Shown here: one piece after another, positions 37,297 to 45,809 of the stretch
How positions within the stretch are numbered: position 1 is the stretch's first letter
Layout of the letters: the number at the start of each line of letters is the position of its first letter
NCBI RefSeq assembly: GCF_027947535.2
Contig: NZ_JAAGKO020000033.1
Location: 35,362 to 99,361 of the forward strand
DNA: 64,000 bases
Direction of reading: 5' to 3'
Origin: Streptantibioticus silvisoli
Lineage (GTDB): Bacteria; Actinomycetota; Actinomycetes; Streptomycetales; Streptomycetaceae
Translations under genes and position numbers: made by a program
The notes under the pieces: model-generated
Seen by the model: only the letters and a program-made list of their open reading frames with translations
What the model was told of the DNA's origin: nothing
Database searches by the model: none

Positions 37297-39099
37297 TCAC
37301 GCGGTGTCCCACGGCACCTGCGGGGAGCGGTACCAGTCGATGCCCATGGCCTGCCAGCGCGGCCCCTGCGCCGCCAGTCGTGCGGCGAACGCGTCCCAGT
37401 CGTGCGACGCCGCCGCGGACCAGCCCAGTTCCGCCACGGCCGGCAGCCGTGGGAAGGCCATCAGGTCGATGTCCGCGTCCTTCGTCAGCGTCTCGGACCA
37501 CAGCGGCGCCTCGACGCCCATGACCGCGCCGGCCGGCGCGCCGCGCAGGTACGTCGCGGGGTCCCAGTCGTAGGCGTCCTTCACCTCGACGTACCCCGCC
37601 CAGGCCAGGCCGAGCCGGGTGCGGGCGTCGTACTTCATGTCCAGGTACGTGTGGTTCGCCGGTGACAGCACGAACCGCGTCCCGGCCCGTGCCGCGGCGA
37701 TCACCGCGGGCTCGGTGCCGCTCGTGCCCCAGTACTGCGCGATCGCCCCCTTCACCGGGTCCGCGCCGGTGATCTGGTTCCACGCCATCACGGTCTTGCC
37801 GGTGTCCGTCACCAGAGGCTGCACCTTGTCCATGAAAGCGCGGTAGTCCGCCGCCGATGTCGAATGCGCCTCGTCGCCGCCGATGTGCAGATACGGCCCC
37901 GGCGTCAACGCGGCGATTTCCCGCAGTACGTCACGGGCGAACGTATACGTCACGTCGTCACCGACGCACAGGGAGCTGAACCCCACGTTGACGCCGGTGT
38001 ACAGCGCGGGCGCGACGCCGTCGCAGTCCAGCGAGGCGTACGACGCCAGCGCCGCGTTGGTGTGCGCCGGCATGTCGATCTCCGGAACCACCGTCATGAA
38101 CCGGCTGCGCGCGTACCGCACGATCTGCTCGTACTGCGCCCGCGTGTAGTACCCGCCGGTGCCGCCGCCCACCTCGGTCGTCCCGCCGTACGCCGCCAGC
38201 CGCGGCCACGACCGGATCGCGATCCGCCAGCCCTGGTCGTCGGTCAGGTGCAGGTGCAGGTAGTCGACCTTGTACAGCGCCAGTTCGTCGATGTACCGCT
38301 CGACCCGCCCGACGCCGAAGAAGTGCCGTGCGACGTCCAGCATCGCCCCCCGGTACGCGTACCGGGGCCGGTCGGTGATCGTCCCGCCCGCCACCGTCCA
38401 CGGCCCCGCCTGCGGGCTGTGCGCCTCCACCGCCGCCGGCAGCAACTGCCGCAGCGTCTGCACACCGTGGAACAACCCGGCCGGCGCCGCCGCGCTGATC
38501 ACCACACCGGCCGGCCGCACCGTCAGCCGGTACCCCTCGCCACCCAGGCCGTTCCCGGCACCGGGGCCGCCCTGCGCCGCGCCGCCGTCCCCGCCGCCGC
38601 CCTCCAGCCGCAACGTGATGCCGCTCCCGTCCCCGCCGGGCACCACCGGCAGCGCGAACCCGGTCGACGGCCGCAGGAGGCCCGCCAGATACGTCCCGAC
38701 GCCGGCCGCCCCCGGCACGTCGAGCGGCACGCCGATCACCGCGTCCCGCGACAGCACGTAGGGCGCCCCGCCCGGCCGCACGGACAGCGGCGCGGGGATG
38801 ACGGAGGCGAGGGGACGGGGGGAGGCGGGGGCCGGGGTGCCGGCCGGGGCGCCGGGGTTGCCGGGGGATGCGTCGGCCGGGGCGCCGGGGGAGTGGCTGA
38901 CGGTGGACGAGGCGTCGGCGGGGAGGTGGCTGACGGTGCTTCGGGGGGTCGTGGCGGGCGGTGTGGCGGTGGCCGGGGTGAGGGTCAGGCCGGTGGCCGC
39001 CAGCACGAGCAGCGCGCACGCTCCGCGCCACCGGCGCAGCGGCCCGCGGTCCGTCCGTGCGGCGTTCCCGGGAACCGGCCAAGCCTGCTGTCGCCTCAC
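37297..39099 (-). CDS. Secreted beta-N-acetylhexosaminidase (GH20)
   Basis: A 600-residue glycosidase. The signal peptide (RWRGACALLVLAATGLTLTP) is followed by a Thr/Pro/Ala-rich linker, the GH20 N-domain (VLSRDAVIGVPLDVPG) and the TIM barrel. The barrel has GAMLDVARHFF, YLHLHLTDDQGWRI and the catalytic Asp-Glu pair in YLHIGGDEAHST. It releases terminal GlcNAc/GalNAc from chitin oligosaccharides or wall fragments. GTG 39099 has GGAAGGGAAC 6 bases upstream; the longer frame to 39144 lacks a ribosome site. Its location inside a secretion locus is unusual. The signal peptide suggests Sec export, not type VII. Confidence 0.92.
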   Translation of the reverse strand: MRRQQAWPVPGNAARTDRGPLRRWRGACALLVLAATGLTLTPATATPPATTPRSTVSHLPADASSTVSHSPGAPADASPGNPGAPAGTPAPASPRPLASVIPAPLSVRPGGAPYVLSRDAVIGVPLDVPGAAGVGTYLAGLLRPSTGFALPVVPGGDGSGITLRLEGGGGDGGAAQGGPGAGNGLGGEGYRLTVRPAGVVISAAAPAGLFHGVQTLRQLLPAAVEAHSPQAGPWTVAGGTITDRPRYAYRGAMLDVARHFFGVGRVERYIDELALYKVDYLHLHLTDDQGWRIAIRSWPRLAAYGGTTEVGGGTGGYYTRAQYEQIVRYARSRFMTVVPEIDMPAHTNAALASYASLDCDGVAPALYTGVNVGFSSLCVGDDVTYTFARDVLREIAALTPGPYLHIGGDEAHSTSAADYRAFMDKVQPLVTDTGKTVMAWNQITGADPVKGAIAQYWGTSGTEPAVIAAARAGTRFVLSPANHTYLDMKYDARTRLGLAWAGYVEVKDAYDWDPATYLRGAPAGAVMGVEAPLWSETLTKDADIDLMAFPRLPAVAELGWSAAASHDWDAFAARLAAQGPRWQAMGIDWYRSPQVPWDTA

Positions 39100-39306
39100 G
39101 AGCCGTTCCCTTCCGGAGGATTGCGAACCCGGCGCCTCTCGCACGCCGCGGGCCGCCCTGACGCACTTCCGATTACCTCCGGGAGCTGACGGCCCGTCAA
39201 GCGGACAGGCCCATACGAGGCGCCCGCACCGGCCATCCCCGCGATCCCGGTCACCCGGCCGGGGCAGCGCGTCACGCGGTGCGCGACGGCCGCGTCGGCA
39301 TGCTCA

Positions 39307-39335
39307 TTGGGCTTGTCATGACCACCGGCTAAAGT
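39307..39335 (+). promoter_or_regulatory. Candidate promoter of module A
   Basis: TTGGGC (39307-39312), a 17-base spacer and TAAAGT (39330-39335). The architecture parallels the esx promoter at 42908-42936. The predicted transcript start is near 39342. Confidence 0.5.
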
Positions 39336-39347
39336 GGGAACGGCACC

Positions 39348-39539
39348 ATGAGGAGTGCGCTGCGCGCGGGAGCGGTCACCACGCCACCCCGCGCGTTCTC
39401 CGACGCGGGGGAGGGTGTGTCATCGCTGGCGGCGTTGCGGGTGGACGACGAGGGGCCGGGCGGCCGTACACCGCCGCGTCGCAGGGCCTCGCGGTCGGCG
39501 CGTCCCGGGAACGGCCGGCGCTCCGGTGCCAAGGACTGA
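39348..39539 (+). CDS. Doubtful small ORF, possibly a leaderless leader peptide
   Basis: 63 codons (MRSALRAGAVTTPPRAFSD), starting only about 6 bases after the predicted module A transcription start, so translation would be leaderless. The product is basic, Arg/Pro-rich and matches nothing I recognise. Codon bias is moderate. It may be spurious, leaving a 250-base untranslated leader for the next gene. Confidence 0.25.
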   Translation: MRSALRAGAVTTPPRAFSDAGEGVSSLAALRVDDEGPGGRTPPRRRASRSARPGNGRRSGAKD

Positions 39540-39594
39540 GCGGGCGTCACGCCATGGCGCGTCCGTTGATGAGGAATTCGGGGAGATAACGGGG

Positions 39595-40065
39595 ATGCTG
39601 GAACCCATCGGGGCCGAGGGCGCTGTCCTGCACGTTCAGCTGGAAACGCTCAAGACGTTCAAGAGCCGCATCGACGGCGTGATCTCCACGCTCGACGGCT
39701 CGGCCGCCGCGCCGCAGACCGTGGGCAAGGACCGGGTCGCGCAGGGCCACCTCGGCAAGGGATTCGTCGAGGCCGAAGCGCTGAGCGCCACGTACAACCA
39801 GGTGCACGACCAGCTGGAGACCTTCTCCGGTCTCCTCGCCGACCAGATCCAGGCCATGCAGATCACCGTCGACGGCGCCCAGAACGGGTACCACAACGTC
39901 GACGTGGCCCAGCAGGAGAAGGTCTGGGCGATCTACCGCCGCACCCGGACGTACGACCAGACCAACGACCCGACGGGCGCGCCCGCCCCGCAGACCGGCG
40001 TGGTCTGCGCGGCGCCGTCCACCACACCGCAGCCGCAGGACGGCGTCGGCGGTATCTCCGGATGA
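39595..40065 (+). CDS. Module A small helical partner protein
   Basis: A 156-residue protein, helical over about residues 10-115 (LHVQLETLKTFKSRIDGVIS; NQVHDQLETFSGLLADQIQA) with a Pro/Thr tail. It is similar in size, helical pattern and position to the protein at 43970: both have a T-x-F/LKxxID segment, a GxGF(V/T)xA turn and a late GxxNVDxxQ motif (HNVDVAQQE here, ENVDAKQTE there). It contains no WXG or YxxxD/E signal, as expected for the non-signal partner of a type VII heterodimer (inference). ATG 39595 follows CGGGGAG. The next gene begins 55 bases downstream. Confidence 0.75.
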   Translation: MLEPIGAEGAVLHVQLETLKTFKSRIDGVISTLDGSAAAPQTVGKDRVAQGHLGKGFVEAEALSATYNQVHDQLETFSGLLADQIQAMQITVDGAQNGYHNVDVAQQEKVWAIYRRTRTYDQTNDPTGAPAPQTGVVCAAPSTTPQPQDGVGGISG

Positions 40066-40119
40066 GCCCTCATAGGAACATCGCACAATCGCCGAGCGGC
40101 GAAGGAGGACCGAGACCCC

Positions 40120-41586
40120 ATGCGCGCTGACGAGACGGGCGGGGGCGCCCCGAGTGTGTGCGGCCCCTCCACCGACTTCGAGAGCCTGTCGCACCGCGAG
40201 ATGCTCGCCATGCTGGTGGGCGTCAACCAGCGGCAGGTCACCACGGTGGCGACCAACCTGACGACCGCCGGCGCGGCGATCCAGGAGATCGCCGCCGACC
40301 TGAACACCCACATGTCCAACCTGGACTGGCAGAGCACCGCCGGCGACGCGTTCCGCACCTGGGGACACAAGGTGGCCAGCGCCACCTACACCCTGGCCGA
40401 CTACGCCACGACGGCCGGTACGCAGATGTCCAACGCCGGCAGCGTCCTGCACGAGGTCAGCACCAGCATGCCCGCCATTCCGGAGGGCGCGGTCACCACC
40501 GCCGCCACCTACCGGCAGCACAAGGGCGTCTACGGCCCCTTCGGCGACGCCGCCGAGGGCACCCACGCCGCCCCCGGGGCCCCGACCCCGACCGCCGGCG
40601 AGTACAACGCCGCCGTGGCCGAGATGTCCGCCGCCCAGACCAAGGCCGCGGACAACATGATCAAGCTCGGCAGCGCGTACAGCGCGGCGACCGAGACCAT
40701 GGGAGGGCAGCAGGAACCCGAGTTCCCGCCGCTGCCGGAGGCGATCCTGCCGCCGGATCCGCGCGGCGTCGACGACGCCAGCCACTCGGAGTACTTCGGC
40801 GGCAGCTCGGTCGGCGCACCGAGTGGCGCCGCCCCGGGCGCCGGGCCGGCGACCGCGAAGCGCGATGTGACGGGCGGCGGAAAGGATCCCGGCACCGGTA
40901 CCGGCACGATCCACGTCGACGGCATCGGCGACGGCCGGCCGGGCGGCGGCACCCACGTCGCCGAGCCGCCCGCCACGCTCGGCACCCCGCACGGCCCTGG
41001 CGGCACGGTGCCGGTCCCGCCGCCGGCCACCGTCATCCCGGGCGAGCCCGGTACAAAGCCCCTGTACTCCGGGGGTCCTTCGCGCTCCGGTGGCCGCGGG
41101 TCCGGCGCGCTCGGCCCCGGTGACGACGAAGGCGGTCTCTTCGGAGGTTCGTCCGGCGGTGGCATCGGTGGGCGCTCGGCGCTGCGCACCGCCATGGGTG
41201 AGGGCATCGAGGGCGGAACGCTGGTCGAGCCGCCCGTCGGCGGCGTCGGCGGCAGCCCGCTGCGGTTCTCCGCGGGGACCGTCGTCGGCGACGATCCGGC
41301 CGGTACGACGCCGGGGATGTCCGAGGGCATCCGGGCCGGCGCCGGTTCGCCGTTCGGGCGGCCGTCGCAGGAGGCGTCCTACGAACGCAGCGGTGGTTCG
41401 GGCTTCGGTGAGCCGGGCGCCGGGGGCGCGGGCCAGGGCGGGTCCCGGATGGGCGGCCTGCCGCTGTCCGGCAGCCGGCGCGACGACCGCGCGCGGCGGG
41501 GCGGCAGCCGGCCGGACTACCTGGTCGAGGAAGAGGAAACGTGGGCATCCGGCGATATCGACATCGTCCCGTCGGTGCTCGAGTAA
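40120..41586 (+). CDS. Module A large WXG-domain type VII substrate candidate
   Basis: A 488-residue protein. The N-terminal helical hairpin contains the WXG-like turn DWQSTAGDAFRTWG (Trp70), in which the usual WxG is WQS. The middle (about 200-460) is disordered Gly/Pro/Ser. The C-terminus carries GSRPDYLVEEEETW; Tyr467 and Glu471 form a YxxxE export signal 21 residues from the end. ATG 40120 follows AAGGAGG. Architecture is EspB-like: a helical head and a long tail. It is probably exported by the locus with the 156-residue partner, and possibly processed by the mycosin-like protease encoded 14 bases downstream. Confidence 0.8.
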   Translation: MRADETGGGAPSVCGPSTDFESLSHREMLAMLVGVNQRQVTTVATNLTTAGAAIQEIAADLNTHMSNLDWQSTAGDAFRTWGHKVASATYTLADYATTAGTQMSNAGSVLHEVSTSMPAIPEGAVTTAATYRQHKGVYGPFGDAAEGTHAAPGAPTPTAGEYNAAVAEMSAAQTKAADNMIKLGSAYSAATETMGGQQEPEFPPLPEAILPPDPRGVDDASHSEYFGGSSVGAPSGAAPGAGPATAKRDVTGGGKDPGTGTGTIHVDGIGDGRPGGGTHVAEPPATLGTPHGPGGTVPVPPPATVIPGEPGTKPLYSGGPSRSGGRGSGALGPGDDEGGLFGGSSGGGIGGRSALRTAMGEGIEGGTLVEPPVGGVGGSPLRFSAGTVVGDDPAGTTPGMSEGIRAGAGSPFGRPSQEASYERSGGSGFGEPGAGGAGQGGSRMGGLPLSGSRRDDRARRGGSRPDYLVEEEETWASGDIDIVPSVLE

Positions 41587-41600
41587 CTGAGGAGCAGTGC

Positions 41601-42833
41601 ATGTCGTGGTGGCGTCGCCGTCCGGAAGCGTCGCGCAGGGCCCTCGCGGTCGTGGCGCTTGCCGGAGTGGCAACCCTGACCGGTTCGATCGCGGCGGTCC
41701 CGGCGTACGCCGCCGACTCGCCCCGGCAGGACGAATGGCACATCAACGCCATGCGGTTGCCTGACGCCTGGAAGATCAGCGAGGGCAAGGGGATCACCGT
41801 CGCGGTGATCGACGGAGGAGTCGACGCCGCACTGCCCGATCTTCAGGGCCAGGTCCTGCCTGGCCACGACTTCTCGCCGAACGTCAAGGTGTCGGTGACC
41901 TCCGACGACGAAACGCACGGTACCGGGATGGCCAGTCTCATCGCCGGTACCGGGCGCGGCTTCGGCGGTGACGGTGCCGTAGGGGTGGCTCCGCAGGCGA
42001 AGATCCTCCCCCTGCGGGTCGCGTCGAACCTCAACGCGGCGGACGAGGGTGCCAACGAGGCGGTGTACATTCCGCAACTCGCCAGTGCCCTTCGGTATGC
42101 GGCGGACTCTTCCGCGCGCGTCATCAACATGTCGGTCGCCGTCAGCCACGCGACACCGGGCCTGAGGAGCGCCGTCGCCTACGCCCTGTCCAAGGGAAAG
42201 CTGATCTTCGCCGGTGCCGGCAACTCCAAGCAGGCAGGTAATCCGGTGGAGTATCCGGCAGGAATCCCGGGAGTGGTCGGTGTCGGGGCCCTCGACAAGC
42301 AGGGCAACGCCACCAGCGAGTCGGAGACCGGACCCCAGGTGGCGTTGTCGGCTCCCGGGACGGACATGCACTACACCTGCCCCGGTGGTTCCGATTACTG
42401 CGTCGCCCACGGCACCAGTGACTCCACCGCCGTCGTCTCCGGCGCCGCCGCCCTGGTGTGGGCCAAGCACCCGTCGTGGACCGGTGACCAGGTGCTGCGC
42501 GTCCTGATCAACACCGCCCTCGGGCCGCAGGACGGGGCGAAGCGCAACGACGACGTCGGCTACGGCCTGGTCCGGCCGCGGATCGCCCTGGAGCAGCCCG
42601 GCGACCCCGGTCCCGCCGACGTGAGCCCGCTCGCGCCGGCCTCCGCCGCGACCGCGTCGCCCACCCCGGCCACCTCGGCCTCGCCGGCCCCGAAGCCGTC
42701 CGCGAGCACCGCCGGGGCGCAGGCGTCGGCCTCCGGCGGCGGCAGCGACCTGCCGTGGATCGGGGCGGGCGTCGTGGTGGTCGTGGTGGCCGTCGCCGGC
42801 GGGGTCGTGCTGGCCCGTCGGCGGGCGCGGTGA
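41601..42833 (+). CDS. Module A mycosin-like serine protease
   Basis: A 410-residue S8 protease with a signal peptide (VVALAGVATLTGSIAAVPAYA), triad Asp71 (AVIDGGVD), His106 (ETHGTGMASL) and Ser273 (HGTSDSTAVVSGAAAL), oxyanion Asn in AGAGNS, and two cysteines before the serine loop (YTCPGGSDYC). The Pro that normally follows GTSxxA is missing. A Ser/Ala/Pro stalk and a C-terminal helix (IGAGVVVVVVAVAGGVV) anchor it outside the membrane. ATG 41601 has GAGGAG 6 bases upstream. It is probably co-transcribed with the substrate gene. A role in substrate maturation is inferred from MycP1-EspB in mycobacteria. Confidence 0.88.
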   Translation: MSWWRRRPEASRRALAVVALAGVATLTGSIAAVPAYAADSPRQDEWHINAMRLPDAWKISEGKGITVAVIDGGVDAALPDLQGQVLPGHDFSPNVKVSVTSDDETHGTGMASLIAGTGRGFGGDGAVGVAPQAKILPLRVASNLNAADEGANEAVYIPQLASALRYAADSSARVINMSVAVSHATPGLRSAVAYALSKGKLIFAGAGNSKQAGNPVEYPAGIPGVVGVGALDKQGNATSESETGPQVALSAPGTDMHYTCPGGSDYCVAHGTSDSTAVVSGAAALVWAKHPSWTGDQVLRVLINTALGPQDGAKRNDDVGYGLVRPRIALEQPGDPGPADVSPLAPASAATASPTPATSASPAPKPSASTAGAQASASGGGSDLPWIGAGVVVVVVAVAGGVVLARRRAR

Positions 42834-42907
42834 CGACGGGGAGCGTGCCGTTTCACAGCCGTGCCGCTGAAAGTTTCCCGCGGCAATTGTCGCGGATAAA
42901 AGCTCCG

Positions 42908-42936
42908 TTGGCCCTGTCAGTGCCAGCGGTTACAGT
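42908..42936 (+). promoter_or_regulatory. Candidate promoter of the esx pair
   Basis: TTGGCC (42908-42913), a 17-base spacer and TACAGT (42931-42936), leaving a leader of about 70 bases before the ATG at 43014. Confidence 0.55.
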
Positions 42937-43013
42937 GTTCGGTGGCGTTGCGACAGCCGCGCCGCCGGGTGAAGTGCGAAGGCCACAACCCGAACTGATA
43001 GGCAGGGGGAAGC

Positions 43014-43358
43014 ATGTCCAGCGGTAGCACCGTGAATGTTCAGTGGGAATCTCTCTCACAGCTCGAGAACGACATCAACGAAAAGGTGTCGATGCTCGAC
43101 GGGCAGATCAAGCGGCTCAACGGGATAGTCGACAGCGTCAAGGCCAGCTGGAGCGGTCAGGGTGCCAGCGCCTACCAGGCGCTCCAGATGCAGGTGAACG
43201 AGGACGCCCGCCGCCTCAAGGAGGTCCTGTCGGCCATTCACGAGGCCGTGCACCTGGCCAAGGGCGGCTTCTCCGCCGCCGACGAGGAGCAGATGTCGAA
43301 GTTCAAGGGGCTGAACGGCACCACCGCCGACAACAGCATCCTCGACCGGCTTTCCTGA
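43014..43358 (+). CDS. WXG100 protein, EsxA-like partner
   Basis: A 114-residue helix-turn-helix protein with the turn SWSGQGASAYQAL (Trp46). It has no YxxxD/E motif at the C-terminus, so by the ESX rule it would be the partner without the export signal. ATG 43014 is preceded by CAGGGGGAAGC, a strong ribosome site consistent with high expression. The second WXG100 gene starts 100 bases downstream, and the two are expected to form a secreted heterodimer. Confidence 0.93.
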   Translation: MSSGSTVNVQWESLSQLENDINEKVSMLDGQIKRLNGIVDSVKASWSGQGASAYQALQMQVNEDARRLKEVLSAIHEAVHLAKGGFSAADEEQMSKFKGLNGTTADNSILDRLS

Positions 43359-43457
43359 CCGCGGCGCTCCTTTCCCGGGGCGACGCCGCCGGAGAACCGA
43401 CGACCCGGCACCGCCCCATGCCTCTCCACCTTCCCTTCCACCATTCGGGGGTCACCG

Positions 43458-43757
43458 ATGACCGGCACTGACGGAATCCACGCGAATCACGCGGGGATTC
43501 ACAGCCACGCCTCGGACGTGCTCGACGTCGCCAAGACGATCCGCAACGGCCTTGACGAACTGAAGCACCAGGTCGCCCACCAGGCCGCCACCTGGACCGG
43601 TGAGGCGCAGACCGCCTACCAGGCGCTCCAGAGCGACTGGAACCGGAACGCCGACGACCTGCAGAACGTCCTCACCAAGATCGCCACGCTCATGGGCACC
43701 GCCGCCGACGACTACCAGTCGACCGACAAGAAGTACGCCAGCAACTTCGGTCAGTAG
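43458..43757 (+). CDS. WXG100 protein, EsxB-like partner with export signal
   Basis: A 99-residue WXG100 protein: Trp46 in TWTGEAQTAYQALQ, then a second helix and the export signal Y86-QST-D90. The family pattern of one signal-bearing and one signal-less partner identifies this as the EsxB/CFP-10-type member recognised by the EccC ATPase. ATG 43458 follows GGGGGTCACC. A strong hairpin ends the unit before module B. Confidence 0.93.
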   Translation: MTGTDGIHANHAGIHSHASDVLDVAKTIRNGLDELKHQVAHQAATWTGEAQTAYQALQSDWNRNADDLQNVLTKIATLMGTAADDYQSTDKKYASNFGQ

Positions 43758-43775
43758 GAGTCGCTCTTCACGTCA

Positions 43776-43885
43776 GCTGTCGCGTCAGCCGTCACGTCAG
43801 CCATTTACGTCGTCCTGTCACGTCGTTCGACGTCCGGTGCGATGTCAGGTCGGACGTCACTTCGCACGACGCCTTTTCACGTCAC
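43776..43885. repeat. Short CACGTCAGC-like direct repeats
   Basis: TCACGTCAGC, TCGCGTCAGCC, TCACGTCAGCC, TTACGTCGTCC and TCACGTCG recur about every 12-13 bp after the EsxB-like gene, then decay. Confidence 0.55.
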
Positions 43886-43892
43886 GGCGGTC

Positions 43893-43922
43893 GGCGCCGC
43901 CCGGACCCCACCGGGCGGCGCC
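43893..43922 (+). terminator. Strong hairpin after the esx pair
   Basis: GGCGCCGCCCGG and CCGGGCGGCGCC flank a 6-base loop, with further imperfect pairing outside (ACGGCGG/CCGCCGT). It separates the esx pair from module B. Confidence 0.65.
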
Positions 43923-43969
43923 GCCGTGTGTGCGTCGACGGTCAACGGACCCCTGGGGGGAAACGAACG

Positions 43970-44422
43970 ATGCTGCCGGAACCGGAGCCCGTCGGGGGCG
44001 TTCCGTCCCCGAAATCGCTGAAGATCACCAAGGACACGCTCACCAAGTTCAAAAAGGCGATCGACACCGCCCTCAGCGAACTCGACGACTCCGCGGCCTC
44101 CCACACCCGGGTCAGCCTCCTGACGATGGCCGCACCCGCCTACGGCCAGGGTTTCACCGCCGCGACCGAACTCGCCGCGTCCTACGTCAAGGTCCACGAC
44201 AACCTCCAGACGCTCTCCAAGTCGCTCGGGGACCAGCTCGAAGCGCTCGGAATAGCGGTGGAGTGCGCGCACCGGGGGTTCGAGAACGTCGACGCGAAGC
44301 AGACGGAGCGCCTGCGGGCGATCCAGTCGCAGACGGAGAAGCAGTACGCGCGATACCAGGACAAGCAGCACCCCCAGCACCAGGCACAGGGCGGCAAGCA
44401 CCTCGGTGGCGACGGGCTGTAA
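43970..44422 (+). CDS. Module B small helical partner protein
   Basis: A 150-residue helical protein (LTKFKKAIDTALSELDDSAA; YVKVHDNLQTLSKSLGDQLE) with a His/Gln-rich tail. It is a paralogue by pattern of the 156-residue protein at 39595, including (F/T)KSRID/FKKAID and ENVDAKQTE. It contains no YxxxD/E signal. ATG 43970 is preceded by GGGGGGAAACGAACG. The large WXG protein follows after 12 bases, closer coupling than in module A. Confidence 0.75.
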   Translation: MLPEPEPVGGVPSPKSLKITKDTLTKFKKAIDTALSELDDSAASHTRVSLLTMAAPAYGQGFTAATELAASYVKVHDNLQTLSKSLGDQLEALGIAVECAHRGFENVDAKQTERLRAIQSQTEKQYARYQDKQHPQHQAQGGKHLGGDGL

Positions 44423-44434
44423 AGGGATCACGGC

Positions 44435-45766
44435 ATGAGTGAATTCGAAGACAAGTCGCTGCCCGAACTGCACGCCATGATCGCCGGCGCGAACCCGAAG
44501 GACTTCTACGACCGGGCGGACGCGCTGAGCAAGGCCGCCTCGCACATGGACACGCTGAGCCAGCAGCTCCAGGCGCACGTCAACAGCGTCGAGTGGGACG
44601 GCGAGAGCGGTGACGCCTTCCGCTCCTGGGGCCAGCAACTCGTCAACACCACCACGGACTTCGCGGCCTACACCGGCAACGTCTCCCAGAGCCTGTACAG
44701 CGCCGGCGACGCGCTCACCACCGCGGTCAGCGGCATCCCGAAGCCGCCGCCCGTACCGGTCGTCCCGCCGCCCATCCTCCAGCCGTCGCTCACCCCCGGC
44801 CTCCCCGGCTCCACGGAGTTCGACCGGCAGGAGGCCATCAACCTGATGACGTCGGTCTCGTCGTCCTACACGACGGCGAAGACGGATTTCGCGGCGCCGC
44901 CCCCGGTGTTCAGGCCGATGCCGGCGGATATGGTCCCGGAGGGTCATGTCGGTGCAGGACAGGTCCGATTGGGTGAAGGCGAGGGGGCGGGACCCGAATC
45001 GCCTAACGCGCCCGCGGCGAGTCCGTACGAAGCGGCGGGCGAAACACCGCGTTCGACTGTTCACGACGACGGTCCCGACCCCGTACGCACGCCGAACACG
45101 TCCGGCGGCCGGACCAGTCTCGACTCCGTGCCGTCCGGTCCGCAGGGTGATCCTCCGCACCCGCCCCCGGGTTCTGTGCGCCCGTCCGGCGACACCCCGT
45201 CCGGCGGGCCGGGAACGGCCGGCCTGGTCCCCGGGGCCGGCCTGTCGCCGTCCGAAGGTGTCGGGACGACGGCCGGAAGGGGCAGCCGGGCCGGTACGCC
45301 CGACGGTGAGGGCCCGGAACCCGGGCTGTCCGGACGCGGTACGGGAAGCGGCCTGCCGGGTGAGTCCGGCTCCCGGGGGAGTGGCGCTTACCCCGGCGAG
45401 GAGGGCATCGTCGGCGGGACCACGGGCGGACGGTTCCCGTCCGGCACGCCCCGCGGCGGTCTGGTCGTCGGTGGGGAAGAGCCCGCGGTACCGCGTGGTC
45501 CGGGCCCGGGCGGCGCACCCGGCGAGGGCGGTCCGGCCGGCGCGGGGGAGTTCGGCTCCGGCACGTCCGGTGCCGGCCGGCGCGCTGCCGTCGAAGGCGA
45601 AGCCGGGCCGGCGTGCCCCGGCGTGCCGGGTGGCGGCTTCGGCGGGGCGACGGGTGCCGGTGCGGCCCGCCGCAGGCGTGCGGGCTCGCGTCCCGACTAC
45701 GTCGTCGAGGACGAGGAGACCTGGTTGACGGATGGTGGCACGGTGCCGCCGGTGATCGACCAGTGA
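44435..45766 (+). CDS. Module B large WXG-domain type VII substrate candidate
   Basis: A 443-residue protein. Its helical head has a true WXG turn in VEWDGESGDAFRSWG (Trp54), then Pro-rich segments and a disordered Gly/Pro/Ser tail from about 170. The C-terminus is GSRPDYVVEDEETW with Tyr422 and Asp426 forming a YxxxD signal, again exactly 21 residues from the end. Head and tail match the module A protein while the linker is unrelated in detail, so selection seems to act on the head and the tag. The module B mycosin-like gene starts about 40 bases downstream. Confidence 0.8.
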   Translation: MSEFEDKSLPELHAMIAGANPKDFYDRADALSKAASHMDTLSQQLQAHVNSVEWDGESGDAFRSWGQQLVNTTTDFAAYTGNVSQSLYSAGDALTTAVSGIPKPPPVPVVPPPILQPSLTPGLPGSTEFDRQEAINLMTSVSSSYTTAKTDFAAPPPVFRPMPADMVPEGHVGAGQVRLGEGEGAGPESPNAPAASPYEAAGETPRSTVHDDGPDPVRTPNTSGGRTSLDSVPSGPQGDPPHPPPGSVRPSGDTPSGGPGTAGLVPGAGLSPSEGVGTTAGRGSRAGTPDGEGPEPGLSGRGTGSGLPGESGSRGSGAYPGEEGIVGGTTGGRFPSGTPRGGLVVGGEEPAVPRGPGPGGAPGEGGPAGAGEFGSGTSGAGRRAAVEGEAGPACPGVPGGGFGGATGAGAARRRRAGSRPDYVVEDEETWLTDGGTVPPVIDQ

Positions 45767-45809
45767 TGGCGGACGAACTTCCCTGCCGGCCGACGAAGAT
45801 GGATGTGTG

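Larger units (their letters stand above)
39100..39594. other. Intergenic region upstream of substrate module A
   Basis: This region between the hexosaminidase (-) and module A (+) contains a good promoter (39307-39335), a doubtful 63-codon ORF right after it, and otherwise nothing recognisable. Confidence 0.5.
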
